Part shown: one piece after another, positions 11,581-24,420 of the stretch
Numbering within the stretch: position 1 is the first letter of the stretch
Layout: each line of letters starts with the position of its first letter
Assembly: GCA_014155875.1 (NCBI GenBank)
Contig: JACEFZ010026856.1
Span: 193,501 to 257,500 of the forward strand
Direction: 5' to 3'
Source: Cepaea nemoralis
Lineage: Eukaryota; Mollusca; Gastropoda; Stylommatophora; Helicidae
Length of the DNA: 64,000 nucleotides
The notes under the pieces: model-generated
The model's database searches: none
Seen by the model: only the letters and a program-made list of their open reading frames with translations
What the model was told of the DNA's origin: nothing
Position numbers and translations under genes: made by a program

Positions 11581-11949
11581 CTGTGGACAGAATAGCATAT
11601 GAAACAGTTGAATTATCTTGTTAATAAATTAGCATATCAAGCATTAGAAATAAAATATGGGAGGGGTGGATTAAGGCTAGGAAATTATATATAATAAGTG
11701 TGTGTCTGTGTATTACTGCATACATAAATATAATGTGTGGGCAAACATTGTGTATTAAACCACGTGTATGAAACCACGTGTATCACACCTCGTGACCATC
11801 GCTCGCAGCTCGTGTGTATATTCAATGATCACCGATGTCCGTTATGCTCTCTCTTCTCACACAAACACACCCCTAACACATCCCCCCACCCCCTCACAAC
11901 CCACATTTTTTTTTAAAACTGCTCTCAACTGTGATAGTTGTCTAGTTGT

Positions 11950-12205
11950 GTGTCAGGCGTCCACGGTTCGGTCCCACCGACGTCCTGCATTTAATTGGTT
12001 TACCTGTGGCGAAGAAGTTGCCGGCGCAGTTCTAATCCCACCACCGCGTTCGAAACACAGCTGTGAAAGATTTGGCAACAGACCATCTTGCGTTTGCTTT
12101 GTGTACAATGGTATGAGTGCCGGTCGTAGAGCTTGCCAATAAATTACAAAAAAGCAAAAACATGCTCTGGTCGACTGCGACGTCCTGTAAAGGCTTTGCA
12201 ACTTC
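11950..12205 (+). mobile_element. tRNA-derived SINE (plus)
   Basis: Carries the B-box-like CGTTCGAAACACAGCTGTG, a middle part ending GTGCCGGTCGTAGAGCTTGCC and the 3' end GACTGCGACGTCCTGTAAAG that is shared by the other SINE copies. Closest relative is 56575-56815. An AT/T run follows. Confidence 0.7.
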
Positions 12206-12423
12206 TTTTTTTTTTCTAAACCTGTAGAATAATCTAAAACTGTCCCACGTTGTTTTTAATCGTTCGCATTTCCCTACCTTCCATGTTTTCAGGCCATTGT
12301 TATGTGTAGATTATAATTTTCGCTCACCTGAATGCCTCACCCCCCCCCCCCTCCCAATCGTTCCCCTCTGATGTTGCTGTGGCTATCCTTGGGGTGGCGT
12401 GATTGGCCTATGACCCCTTGACC

Positions 12424-13136
12424 CACGTTCAACTTCGATTAACCGTCACCAGCAGGACCAAGGGTTGTGGCGGATAACCGAAAAGACGGATAACATAAAT
12501 CTCTTAATACATATGCCAGTAACGTAATGCCACTCCGAATTTTGGACGAAAATGAAAATAGAATCCGTTAACAGTGAGTAAAATATACATATTGCATTTA
12601 ATTTTAATAAATGATCAATATACACTTAAATATAAGACTAGTATTGTAACAGAAATGTATTGTAATACTATAATCCTACGTTACTTTAAAATAATCTGTC
12701 ATCTCCTTCTGTGTCTTTGAAGCTCGAGCAATATTTACTAGAGACAGTTTCACCTTTCTTCAAACGTTTGATAATTTCAAGTTCCTGATTAAAACCTGGT
12801 ACTACACGTTTCTGCTTTTTAGCAATTTAAAAACAAAAACAATTTTATAGAACAGTAAATTCAAAGAATTTAGGGCCTTACATTTTTAAGTGTACATATG
12901 ATAAAAGTGGCAAAATCGAAACACTGCTTAAAAATACAGAACAGTAGCACTATCGTAACGTCATGCGGAAAAAAAATTATTCAGGGCACTATGAAACAAA
13001 ATATTTATTCTAACACACAGGCTACTCTATCACGACTGAAATAGTATGTAAAACAATAGCTACTGGTTTTTACTTGATGATGGATAATAGAAAATGACGG
13101 TTACACGAGTGACGGCTAATCGAAGTTTTAATGTAG
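12424..13136 (-). mobile_element. Pogo/Tigger-like DNA transposon, deletion derivative
   Basis: The ends are inverted: left AACTTCGATTAACCGTCACC and, read from the other strand at 13136, AACTTCGATTAGCCGTCACT. Between them (about 12710-12825, minus strand) lies KQKRVVPGFNQELEIIKRLK, then KGETVSSKY, closely resembling the N-terminal psq/CENP-B helix-turn-helix of Tigger transposases. The DDE catalytic core is absent, so it is a non-autonomous remnant of about 0.7 kb. Terminal sequence and TA target preference are known for this family; I infer the membership. Confidence 0.72.
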
Positions 13137-13190
13137 TTTAAAGTAGTTTCTTTTCTACTGTATAGTTTTTGAGAATGAGACAGTACTCAC

Positions 13191-13283
13191 AAGTTTCCTC
13201 TTTATGTGTGGTACCACATCATTTGAAAACACAAATAGAGTGTATTCTTTAAGAGAAGACAATGTCTCCAGAACGTTGGTTTC
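13191..13283 (-). CDS. stabilin-like exon 12: FAS1 domain 2
   Basis: 31 codons, phase 0. It reads ETNVLETLSSLKEYTLFVFS, then NDVVPHIKRKL. EYTLFVFSND is the first FAS1 motif. The acceptor is TTCAAACAG and the donor GTGAGT. A Pogo-like transposon remnant ends about 55 bases past the donor. Confidence 0.93.
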
Positions 13284-14250
13284 CTGTTTGAAAACAAAAA
13301 CAATCATGAAATAATACTCGAGTGAATGAATCGTACAAATGATAACCTGGTCGCTAGGGGAAACCTGACTTCAAGAGACAGAATCATACACTTACTTCGC
13401 CAGCAATGTAAACATAGAGGGTGGAACAGATAAAGATATCGGAATGAGAATACAGAAGGCTAGGGGAGCTATGTTAGCACTATGACATTTATGGAAGTCA
13501 ACATACAGTAAACTGAACACACAACTTAGAATATCCAATTGTTTCGATAAATCAGTACTGCTGTGTGAATCAGAAAAATGGAGAACAACCAAAGGGATTG
13601 CAAAATTCAGTCCTAACAATGGAGAAGTATTTATATTGCTCAAAGTTTGTCCAGTGGAAACAGCTCAAGGTGTGCCCATGTTCCGAGGAGCTGCATGGCT
13701 GCAAGTTAGTCAGTAAGGAACACAGAAAGGCATTCTTGGCCATACAAAAGACTGTACGCATTCTTCGTGCTAAAGTCATCACTTACCGACTCTTATATAA
13801 TTTTAATTAATCTTTGTAGGTTTTTTTTTTACAGAGGAGACCGAAGCATCTGCTCACATGTATAGAGTGCAATAGAAAATATGCGATGAACTAACATTCG
13901 CCATTTGCGTTCCTCTTTTGAGGTACATGAGGCACACCTGATGTTATGTTACCCCAGAGATCATTGTGCCGGACTGTAATATACATTTGTCTCAGGTGTA
14001 CGCCCTCTAGACAGACCTCGCCCAAGGTAACCGGATCTACCCACCCGTGGTATACTTTCTTTTCTGACAATATAGCAAGAGCTCAGTCCTTGTCACCCAC
14101 TCTTTGCAATTTCCAACCACTGTGGGAGTTTTTAACGTGCTCGAATGTTTTGTGCCCTTTCTAACAGTCTAGGTATCTAATCTCACTTCCCAAGAGATCA
14201 TGGGGGTATGGGATGTCATTCTAAGCCAATGTAAAAGTGGCCAGCCCTAT
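13284..14250. other. unassigned intron between exons 12 and 11
   Basis: I see no gene, no clear transposon ORF and no tandem repeat here. Short open frames of 70-83 codons overlap on both strands and lack any recognisable motif. Confidence 0.5.
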
Positions 14251-14254
14251 GGTG

Positions 14255-14525
14255 GGGTTTGTACTAGTAACTTCTGAGTTTGGTGCGGACACCGCAAACA
14301 CTCAGCCACACATCCCCTGAATAGAACTGAAATGTAGATTAGAAGATTATATGTTATGATGATACACAGTACTGAAATGTAGATTAGAAGATTATATGTT
14401 ATGATGATACACAGAACTGAAATGTAAATCATACGCTTCTATATTATGATGAAACACAGCACTGAAATGTAGATGTATGCTGTGGTGATGGCCAGGTTTG
14501 AAATGTAGATTATATGTAATGATGC
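14255..14525 (-). repeat. tRNA-like SINE head and adjacent 45-bp tandem repeat
   Basis: Minus strand 14320-14255 has GTGTGGCTGAGTGTTTGCGG (A-box-like, tRNA-Leu/Ser style) and AGTACAAACCC in place of the B box. Directly beside it, 14325-14525 holds four units of about 45 bp containing ACTGAAATGTAGATTAGAAG and ATTATATGTTATGATGA. Confidence 0.6.
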
Positions 14526-14538
14526 CAAATAAACTGAC

Positions 14539-14634
14539 CTGCAGTGCTTCATAGAAGAGCTTATACTTAGGGTTCGACGACAATAGAGATTTAAAAGATG
14601 GCTCCTGACTGTCTGGTATGAATGGAACCAATAC
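14539..14634 (-). CDS. stabilin-like exon 11: start of FAS1 domain 2
   Basis: 32 codons, phase 0. It reads VLVPFIPDSQEPSFKSLLSS, then NPKYKLFYEALQ. This is the linker from FAS1-1 into the helical start of FAS1-2. The acceptor is GATTCTACAG and the donor GTCAGT. A 45-bp tandem repeat starts just downstream in the intron. Confidence 0.92.
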
Positions 14635-15004
14635 CTGTAGAATCATTCAATATTTCATAATAAATTTGTCGTAAGTAAATAATATTGCTAACATAACAAC
14701 ACTTCTACAGATAAGGTCACGTGAAGGAGAATAAGTTTTACGGTAATGCCAGAACAGGTGTTGTTACACCGGCGTGTAATAGTAAGCTAGGTGACGATAT
14801 TGTGAGCAAGGGGAAGCAGTTCCCTTCCACACATTGTTTATTCAAATAAAAACAATCACTACTACCGATTGTACGAGTCCGCGTGGACCCAGTGTTATTC
14901 TGATCAGAGCAAAAACAAATTTGGTCACAACTGGAACACACTAAGGGTCGTGGTGTTGGTATGTGAGCACGCTCACCACTCTACCATTTTTTTAATGTTG
15001 CATA

Positions 15005-15215
15005 TTCCTTACAGGACGTTACAGTCAACACCAGCATTTTTCAGCTGCTGATGATGTACTTGGCAAGCTTTACGCTCAGTAGTTTGCCATTGTTTTCTGA
15101 ACGACCGGCTCACATACCCCCGTAAGTTACCAGCGCGGCGCGAACAGCTGCCGATTCTTGCAGCTGCTGTTTTCCCCACGTGGTTATACGGGATTACGAA
15201 CAATGTCGTAAACTC
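15005..15215 (-). mobile_element. SINE (minus)
   Basis: The minus strand reads CGTAATCCCGTATAACCACG, then TGTGAGCCGGTCGTTCAG, CAATGGCAAACTACTGAGCG and ends GACTGTAACGTCCTGTAAGG, the shared 3' half of the SINE family. Confidence 0.78.
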
Positions 15216-16270
15216 CTTGGCCAGGGTGACTATTATATTACGACTAATATATTACATTAGGAGTCCGAAACACCGTATTCTTCATGAAGTGCTGATCTCA
15301 ATGTCTCGCTGGGGTCTCAGAGCTCGTGCTCTGTATGACGTTATCATCAGGTCATTCTGCAGAAATAGACTGAGACATATGGGATATAACCCGGTGTAAT
15401 TAAGTCCACCCTGTTGCCTATAAACCCTCTGTTAATGATCACAATATTGCTGAGATGTTTACTCTTAGCAGATCGCTACGACTGAATTGTCTTTTCCTGA
15501 CATACCAGCGGACCATTGAGTTGTTTACTCCTGGCATACCACATCTACTGTGTTGTCTACTCCTGGCATACCACAACTATTTTTGACATATCACTGCTGC
15601 TGAGTTATCAAATACCAATCTTAGGAAGGTGGACGTCTTCTGTGGTTGTTTAATGACCATAGAGTAAAATAGTAACTTTCTGAGATGGTTGCAGTAGCTT
15701 CTCCACTGACTGTTTGAGAGAGGTAGGCAATTGAACAGAAGATGGACGATGGTTTCATAATAATGAGAACAATGTCTGCACAAGGATGCATGTCTGGCAT
15801 TGATGTAGTTTAGATGGTTATTGACTTCAACATGCGCCATTAACAACTAGGAAATTAGAGTGGTTTATTCCCAGGGTTGTCCATGGGACATAATTTACAT
15901 TGCGTGGTAATGTATGCATGTTCCATGCCATCCCGTACCATGGAACTTTCCCATGGGATTCCCATCCAGTGTTAATTTATGCCTGTCCCATCCTATCCCA
16001 TCCCATCCCTAACACTATTCAGAAAATCCCCATTTTTTTCCCCATAGGATTCCCATGGCCAAGCCTGGTTATTCCTGTAAAGACCATTTGCCGTTATTGC
16101 TGGCTTCGGTTGGGGAATGCCATGAAATCACAGGCAGGACACGCAAAGTAGCTGGACGACACGCATCCCGTAGAGGACAACACAGACGGATTTTCAGTTG
16201 GCCAGCCACTGGTGCCATGCAGAAGTGGAGAAAACTTGTCTGTCTAGGCCTAATCCCAGGCAGTCCGTAT
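15216..16270 (-). other. unassigned region with one LINE zinc-knuckle fragment
   Basis: Minus strand 15846-15577 encodes ARHASLCRHCSHYYETIVHL then LFNCLPL, matching the C-x2-C..H..C knuckle found C-terminal to RNase H in LINEs. 15515-15575 has a short repeat of TCCTGGCATACCACA. 15850-16080 is CCCAT-rich. No other gene is visible. Confidence 0.5.
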
Positions 16271-16870
16271 GTGTTGTGTTGAACCGTGACCTGGGTTGAG
16301 TTGAGTCAAAAACCCACATCACTGCACTCCGGACGTTCCCACATGTGCTCCGTCCTCATCTCGAACAATCAGCAAAGAGTCCCAGTGCCAATGGTACTAC
16401 TTGGAATCTGATTATGTGTCAGTCTGACTTTTCCTCGGAGAACTAGAGTATCGGCCAGATTCTCTGCTCACTCCCTGCCGCAGCGCCGCAGCATTCTTTC
16501 CATGACATAGTAGTGTATTTTCTTCCTCACTATGCAAACGATCCCAACTAAGCATATCTGTCTTATCGTGCACCAATACCCCACCCAGAACTGCAGATCC
16601 ACCCAATTTGTCCTCGTGGTTATTTCCGAAGACACCAGCATGACCTAGGGAAAAGAATCAATGGCTGCTATCTATCATAGATGTTGTTTCCTTTGTAATT
16701 GAAGCCTTTCACTTTGCACGGAGCATGCCTGTCTTCACTCTGCTTTGCATGCTCTGTGAGCCCGTTGCAATCACGACATGTGAGTGCTAATTATCCATCA
16801 CCAAGCGGAACGCCGCAGTGACTCCCCCCACCCCTTACTTTTCCACCTCCATCCATGACCTAGATACATA
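16270..16870 (-). mobile_element. LINE RNase H fragment with (CTCAA) tail
   Basis: The minus strand has AVTAAFRLVMDN, SHVVIATGSQSMQSRVKTGM, then the stretch GHAGVFGN with DKLGGSAVLGGVLVHDKTDM. The GHAGVFGN box is the conserved RNase H region of many LINEs. Stops and shifts make it a pseudogene. It shares its 3' TTGAGTTGAG end with 4862-5590. Confidence 0.75.
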
Positions 16871-16984
16871 CTAGTATGAGATGAAGTTCCAGTGCCGATC
16901 TACAACAGCCTGCTGGTGTATAGCTTGGAAAAGATAAGAAGAGCTTTACAACACAGTCTTTGTTTGGATGAAACTTTGGAACAG

Positions 16985-17736
16985 TCCCTACACCAACATC
17001 TCTCTGATAGGTGCAAGCAGTCCATACATCAACATCTCTCTGATAGGTGCAAACAGTCCATACACCAACATTTCTCTGATAGGTGCAAGCAGTCCATACA
17101 CCAACATCTCTCTGATAGGTGCAAACAGTCCATACACCAACATTTCTCTGATAGGTGCAAACAGTCCATACACCAACATTTCTCTGATAGGTGCAAACAG
17201 TCCATACACCAACATTTATCTGATAGGTGCAAACAGTCCATACACCAACAGCTCTCTGATAGGTGCAAGCAGTCCATACACCAACATCTCTCTGATAGGT
17301 GCAAGCAGTCCATACACCAACATCTCTCTGATAGGTGCAAGCAGTCCATACACCAACATCTCTCTGATAGGTGCAAGCAGTCCATACACCAACATCTCTC
17401 TGATAGGTGCAAGCAGTCCATACACCAACATCTCTCTGATAGGTGCAAGCAGTCCATACACCAACATCTCTCTGATAGGTGCAAGCAGTCCATACACCAA
17501 CATCTCTCTGATAGGTGCAAGCAGTCCATACACCAACATCTCTCTGATAGGTGCAAGCAGTCCATACACCAACATCTCTCTGATAGGTGCAAGCAGTCCA
17601 TACACCAACATCTCTCTGATAGGTGCAAGCAGTCCATACACCAACATCTCTCTGATAGGTGCAAGCAGTCCATACACCAACATCTCTCTGATAGGTGCAA
17701 GCAGTCCATACACCAACAGCTCTCTGATAGGTGCAA
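16985..17736. repeat. 36-bp minisatellite, about 21 copies
   Basis: Unit TCTCTGATAGGTGCAAGCAG then TCCATACACCAACATC (36 bp, 12 codons). The first seven units vary (AAACAG, TTTCTC), the last dozen are almost identical. The length keeps five frames open, giving spurious ORFs of up to 313 codons. No spacers and no exon context. Confidence 0.97.
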
Positions 17737-17769
17737 GCCCTTATTGTTGTTGTTGTTCTTTTTCATATC

Positions 17770-17995
17770 CATTTTTCCGGGACATCACAGTCAACACCAG
17801 CATTTCTGCTACAGTGATCTCTTGGCATGTTGACGTTTAGTAGTTTGCTATTGTTTTCTGAACGACCGGCACCGATACCAACGCAAAACTAACGCAATGC
17901 GGTCTGTGCCAAATCGCGCCCAGCTGTGTTTCGAACGCGGGTATACGGGATTACGAACCGCGTTCGCAAGCCCTTCGTCAAGGAGTCCGGCTTTT
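17770..17995 (-). mobile_element. SINE (minus), decayed
   Basis: The 3' end on the minus strand reads TGTTGACTGTGATGTCCCGG, with GAACGCGGTTCGTAATCCCG and GTTCGAAACACAGCTGGGCG further in. Same family as 11950 and 15005. Confidence 0.7.
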
Positions 17996-18151
17996 CATTG
18001 TGTATATGCTCTAAATACCAGTGCATCAGTCTTAATATTTCTCACGGTCTTCCAGAACATTAAGAACCAACGGGAACAATGAGTAGTCAATGTTAATCTG
18101 TTATGTAAACACTCACACACACTGACTTTGGCATGCGAGGGGTGTGGGTGG

Positions 18152-18153
18152 GT

Positions 18154-18189
<36 letters not shown>

Positions 18190-18213
18190 TCGTGCGCGCG
18201 CGAGCGTGTGTGT
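18152..18213. repeat. (TG)n microsatellite
   Basis: GGGTG words pass into about 15 TG dinucleotides and a GCGCGC end. Confidence 0.92.
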
Positions 18214-18439
18214 GTTCTCTGCAACCTATCATTGTCAATCCATTTCAGGAAAATAATTCTTAAGAGCTACATTAAGCCAATTCTGATGTACGCAACATGT
18301 CATGGACAATAAGCAGACATGTGAGGAATTATGGGGAAGTGAGGAGATGTGAGTTTGTAGAATAACCGATGTTCGTCCATCATGAATGACGTTGACCATT
18401 CATTGACGATGACCATTCATTACACTACATCATGATTTG

Positions 18440-18602
18440 ATGAGGAACGAATGACTTGCGCTTTGGTTTTGTATAGCGAGGAAGTGGTCGCGCAACACCC
18501 TCGCCCCCGCTCCCTCGTCTGTGTCCGTCTGGCTCCAGTGGCGAGCATGGCAAGACGACTGGAAGACGGACACAGATGCAGTGGACTTTAGGCTGCCACG
18601 GG
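18440..18602 (-). mobile_element. LINE family A 5'-UTR fragment
   Basis: Aligns with 34300-34450 of the full LINE A copy: GAATGACTTGCGC, TGCGCAACAC..TCG, CTGGCTCCAGTGGC and AAGACGACTGGA. Only the untranslated leader is present. It ends against a long (TA)n tract. Confidence 0.7.
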
Positions 18603-18606
18603 TCAG

Positions 18607-18607
<1 letters not shown>

Positions 18608-18702
<95 letters not shown>
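18608..18702. repeat. (TA)n microsatellite, left flank of the 402-bp array
   Basis: About 45 uninterrupted TA dinucleotides ending exactly where the first satellite unit begins (ATTTAAATATTGAGC). Confidence 0.97.
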
Positions 18703-18705
<3 letters not shown>

Positions 18706-21372
18706 AATATTGAGCACAACCCACTACTGGCAACGCCGATCGCATTCTGGTATGAACCTAAGGCCTATCCACGTCAATATGGAAGCACTATACTCGAGTT
18801 TCGCCCTCATTTGAGCTCGTCAGTAGTGCATATCCCTGACCGGATCCGGAAACAGTCCCGGATCACGCGTGTGAAGCGGGTGTGTAACCACGCGGCACAC
18901 ACTGGACACACCAAATTATCACAACAGAACATCACAACGCTACCCATCGTAGGCTATGCTCAAGATTGCCCAATCGCCGCGACCGACGTCCGTCAATCGA
19001 TGGGACCCGAACGATCAGGACTTCTCACTGGCAAGGAACACCAGGCCTCCTAAATCCAGTGAGCAATAATCAATTGATTATGTGGTTGTTTCGGGATTTG
19101 AAATTTAAATATTGAGCACAACCCACTACTGGCAACGCCGATCGCATTCTGGTATGAACCTAAGGCCTATCCACGTCAATATGGAAGCACTATACTCGAG
19201 TTTCGCCCTCATTTGAGCTCGTCAGTAGTGCATATCCCTGACCGGATCCGGAAACAGTCCCGGATCACGCGTGTGAAGCGGGTGTGTAACCACGCGGCAC
19301 ACACTGGACACACCAAATTATCACAACAGAACATCACAACGCTACCCATCGTAGGCTATGCTCAAGATTGCCCAATCGCCGCGACCGACGTCCGTCAATC
19401 GATGGGACCCGAACGATCAGGACTTCTCACTGGCAAGGAACACCAGGCCTCCTAAATCCAGTGAGCAATAATCAATTGATTATGTGGTTGTTTCGGGATT
19501 TGAAATTTAAATATTGAGCACAACCCACTACTGGCAACGCCGATCGCATTCTGGTATGAACCTAAGGCCTATCCACGTCAATATGGAAGCACTATACTCG
19601 AGTTTCGCCCTCATTTGAGCTCGTCAGTAGTGCATATCCCTGACCGGATCCGGAAACAGTCCCGGATCACGCGTGTGAAGCGGGTGTGTAACCACGCGGC
19701 ACACACTGGACACACCAAATTATCACAACAGAACATCACAACGCTACCCATCGTAGGCTATGCTCAAGATTGCCCAATCGCCGCGACCGACGTCCGTCAA
19801 TCGATGGGACCCGAACGATCAGGACTTCTCACTGGCAAGGAACACCAGGCCTCCTAAATCCAGTGAGCAATAATCAATTGATTATGTGGTTGTTTCGGGA
19901 TTTGAAATTTAAATATTGAGCACAACCCACTACTGGCAACGCCGATCGCATTCTGGTATGAACCTAAGGCCTATCCACGTCAATATGGAAGCACTATACT
20001 CGAGTTTCGCCCTCATTTGAGCTCGTCAGTAGTGCATATCCCTGACCGGATCCGGAAACAGTCCCGGATCACGCGTGTGAAGCGGGTGTGTAACCACGCG
20101 GCACACACTGGACACACCAAATTATCACAACAGAACATCACAACGCTACCCATCGTAGGCTATGCTCAAGATTGCCCAATCGCCGCGACCGACGTCCGTC
20201 AATCGATGGGACCCGAACGATCAGGACTTCTCACTGGCAAGGAACACCAGGCCTCCTAAATCCAGTGAGCAATAATCAATTGATTATGTGGTTGTTTCGG
20301 GATTTGAAATTTAAATATTGAGCACAACCCACTACTGGCAACGCCGATCGCATTCTGGTATGAACCTAAGGCCTATCCACGTCAATATGGAAGCACTATA
20401 CTCGAGTTTCGCCCTCATTTGAGCTCGTCAGTAGTGCATATCCCTGACCGGATCCGGAAACAGTCCCGGATCACGCGTGTGAAGCGGGTGTGTAACCACG
20501 CGGCACACACTGGACACACCAAATTATCACAACAGAACTCACAACGCTACCCATCGTAGGCTATGCTCAAGATTGCCCAATCGCCGCGACCGACGTCCGT
20601 CAATCGATGGGACCCGAACGATCAGGACTTCTCACTGGCAAGGAACACCAGGCCTCCTAAATCCAGTGAGCAATAATCAATTGATTATGTGGTTGTTTCG
20701 GGATTTGAAATTTAAATATTGAGCACAACCCACTACTGGCAACGCCGATCGCATTCTGGTATGAACCTAAGGCCTATCCACGTCAATATGGAAGCACTAT
20801 ACTCGAGTTTCGCCCTCATTTGAGCTCGTCAGTAGTGCATATCCCTGACCGGATCCGGAAACAGTCCCGGATCACGCGTGTGAAGCGGGTGTGTAACCAC
20901 GCGGCACACACTGGACACACCAAATTATCACAACAGAACATCACAACGCTACCCATCGTAGGCTATGCTCAAGATTGCCCAATCGCCGCGATCGACGTCC
21001 GTCAATCGATGGGACCCGAACGATCAGGACTTCTTACTGGCAAGGAACACCAGGCCTCCTAAATCCAGTGAGCAATAATCAATTGATTATGTGGTTGTTT
21101 CGGGATTTGAAATTTAAATATTGAGCACAACCCACTACTGGCAGCGCCGATCTCATTCTGGTATGAACCTAAGGCCTATCCACGTCAATATGGAAGCACT
21201 ATACTCGAGTTTCGCCCTCATTTGAGCTCGTCAGTAGTGCATATCCCTGACCGGATCCGGAAAAGTCCCGGATCACGCGTGTGAAGCGGGTGTGTAACCA
21301 CGCGGCACACACTGGACACACCAAATTATCACAACAGAACATCACAACGCTACCCATCGTAGGCTATGCTCA
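18703..21372 (+). repeat. 402-bp CpG-rich satellite, 6.6 direct copies
   Basis: The landmark ATTGAGCACAACCCACTACT recurs at 18709, 19111, 19513, 19915, 20317, 20718 and 21120: spacing 402 except one of 401 (a 1-bp loss near 20538). Copies 1-4 are identical as far as I can read. Copy 6 has GATCGACGTCC for GACCGACGTCC; copy 7 has lost two bases in GGAAACAGTCCC and carries other changes. Base composition is richer in GC and CpG than the flanks, with sites such as CCGGATCCGG, CACGCGTG and CGATCG. Each unit holds an ATG-less open stretch ending GKEHQAS. No known family recognised. Confidence 0.97.
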
Positions 21373-22465
<1,093 letters not shown>

Positions 22466-22669
22466 TAATAGGTGTGCGAGACTCTCCACACATGTCATAT
22501 GATCCCATAGTCAGAGATGACTGCAGGAGCATGTTATGTTATGTACTGTATCTGTCAGTTCAAATAACAAATATCAAGTTTGTCATAAAGAAGTTTCCTG
22601 CTAGGGTCTATGATGTGATAGCGCCATCACATTGTGTAGACCTGGGATTAAGGAATGATATATGATCAA

Positions 22670-22845
22670 TCTTTCTCTTACTTTGGCAACCGACGAGCCC
22701 AGATTTCGAACACCGGTCCGAGCAGGCTTGTGACATTACCAGTGCAGCTCGCTATCAACTTCGATAGCGTGCCAGCTATTAATGATGCATGTCCTTTGCC
22801 GTTTGCCATTTCTTTCTGAATAAAAAATAAACGGCTAAGTTTAAT
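22670..22845. mobile_element. short interspersed repeat, possible SINE
   Basis: Contains TGACATTACCAGTGCAGCTC and GCTATCAACTTCGATAGCGT, shared in altered form with 29853-29895, and the first part with 28976-28995. GATTTCGAACACCGG could be a B-box remnant. Assignment is tentative. Confidence 0.4.
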
Positions 22846-22986
22846 TTAACGCCTGTGTAAAAGTTGAACTGTCGATCCGGTCATCAGCGCACCAGAAATA
22901 TAACAGCGAAAGCTCTGTTCCTTTCCACCACGTCGACCTATGATGCCTGAAGGAGCCTGCTGGGTGGTGAATTATATATAAATTAC

Positions 22987-23079
22987 CTGGTTGATAATGT
23001 GGATGTATCCATTCACCGCAGAAATATTTGCTCTTCTGATTACTGCTGGCGCTGAATGACTTGAGTAAATGTGCAGATT
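22987..23079 (-). CDS. stabilin-like exon 10: end of FAS1 domain 1
   Basis: 31 codons, phase 0. It reads NLHIYSSHSAPAVIRRANIS, then AVNGYIHIINQ. NGYIHIINQ matches the C-terminal FAS1 strand (usual form NGxIHxID). NIS sequon. The acceptor is TTCTTCTTCAG and the donor GTAATT. Confidence 0.93.
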
Positions 23080-23379
23080 CTGAAGAAGAAAACACATGTT
23101 CTTGTCAGCTGTGATTCATAGATCAGATTCTTGCGTTCATTTTATAATGACTTCCATTTTATTGTTTTCGATATGTCATGATTTTTACAATATTCAGTGA
23201 TTTTACTTTAAAATGAATTAGCTTTTCATTATTTTTACATCTATGTGGATTTTATATTTTATGTTTAGAAAGCAATATTTACTGAAAGTAAAAGTTGACT
23301 AGCAAATCACAAACATTCACAAATGTTGGGGTTGATTGTAATGTCCTGTAATAGACATATTTCTTCTTCTTTTTTTTCT

Positions 23380-23745
23380 TCTTCCACTTCTTCTTTTTCT
23401 TCTTGTTCTTCCATTTACCTCAGTGAAGTGTTGTGGAATTTGTAAAGATCTTTTATGTACTCATGCTAATGCCCTTTGTAACCTGATATTCATTTCTCTA
23501 AGGTTGTTCTTGTTATCATCATTCCATATTTTATGTGGTCTTCCCCTTGCTCTGAATCTATCATATATATTCATTGTTGTGCTTTGTGGAAGATGTTAGC
23601 AGGGCACTCTTGTGAGGTGACCAAACCATTTAATATGTTACTCCGTAATGACGTTCGTGACTGGTTTCAGACTTTGTCGAGTTCCAATTTCCTCATTCCT
23701 AATACTATCTCTCACTGTTACTCCAGCAGCTACTCTCAGTAGTTA
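23380..23745 (-). mobile_element. LINE 3'-end fragment
   Basis: Minus strand: VTVRDSIRNEEIGTRQSLKP then VTNVI, and further on RFRARGRPHKIWND. These match the conserved L.D..RNE.IR..TG... and GRGRPR..W.D segments of LINE C-termini. Frame broken. Confidence 0.65.
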
Positions 23746-23939
23746 TGATTTTCCGCTCATTAGTTGCAGTAAGCGGCACTGGACACACACTGGTAGCTTA
23801 AGTCCGCCAACAATAATTCTTTTCAAATTTGCTTTTCTATGGAGCTAACATTTTAGGAAATATTTTATGATTCTTATAGATTTGACTGAGAGTTATGTAG
23901 AGGTGCGAGTGTTATATGACCACTCTTCAAATCCATTAG

Positions 23940-24420
23940 GGTTACCTCTCTTGTGTCTCCACCTTGTTGTGGTAGAGGGACTTCCGTGTTCCAATGATTC
24001 CAAGAGCTCTAACAACGATAGTGCCGCTTCTGATCGAGTCTCTCATTTCGAACAGGTCAAAAGAAAGGAACCAGACAAAGAGATACAAACACTTGCTGCC
24101 TTATAGGCAGACTGGGGACAGTCAGAGCCTATGGAGAGCAAATACGACGAAATGATTGTCGAAGTTGGATGTACCTAGCTGCAGCGCAATTTATTTCATG
24201 CTGAAAACCAAACGCATCAGATATGTGTAATTTATGGGGCATCTCAAAAAATTAGGTGGCATAGAGAAAATAGCTTCATGATGGATAAGAATGGGCAAGA
24301 GAGGTAGATAGAGAAAGATGTGTATGCGAGCTTTAACAGTTGGTCACACATAGTAGTACATACAACTTCATCAGTGTCAGTTCCACACCGAGAAAAGGAA
24401 CAGGTGTACATGAATGAGAA
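23940..24420 (+). mobile_element. LINE-like 5' leader and fragment
   Basis: TGTCTCCACCTTGTTGTGGT then AGAGGGACTTCCGTG resembles the complement of 44345-44393 (TGTCTCCACCTTGACGTGGT), the 5' end of the element nested in LINE B. The downstream part shares AGCTTTAACAGTTGGTCACA-type wording with 39330-39480. Confidence 0.45.

Noticed and set aside
16892..17833. 313-codon ORF of HQHLSDRCKQSI repeats as a repetitive protein gene
   Set aside because: It is just the 36-bp minisatellite read in frame; all other frames are equally open, and no splice or promoter context supports it.
18811..21062. Repeated 80-codon satellite frames as a tandem gene family
   Set aside because: They lack ATG starts, one copy is frameshifted, and they follow the satellite period exactly.
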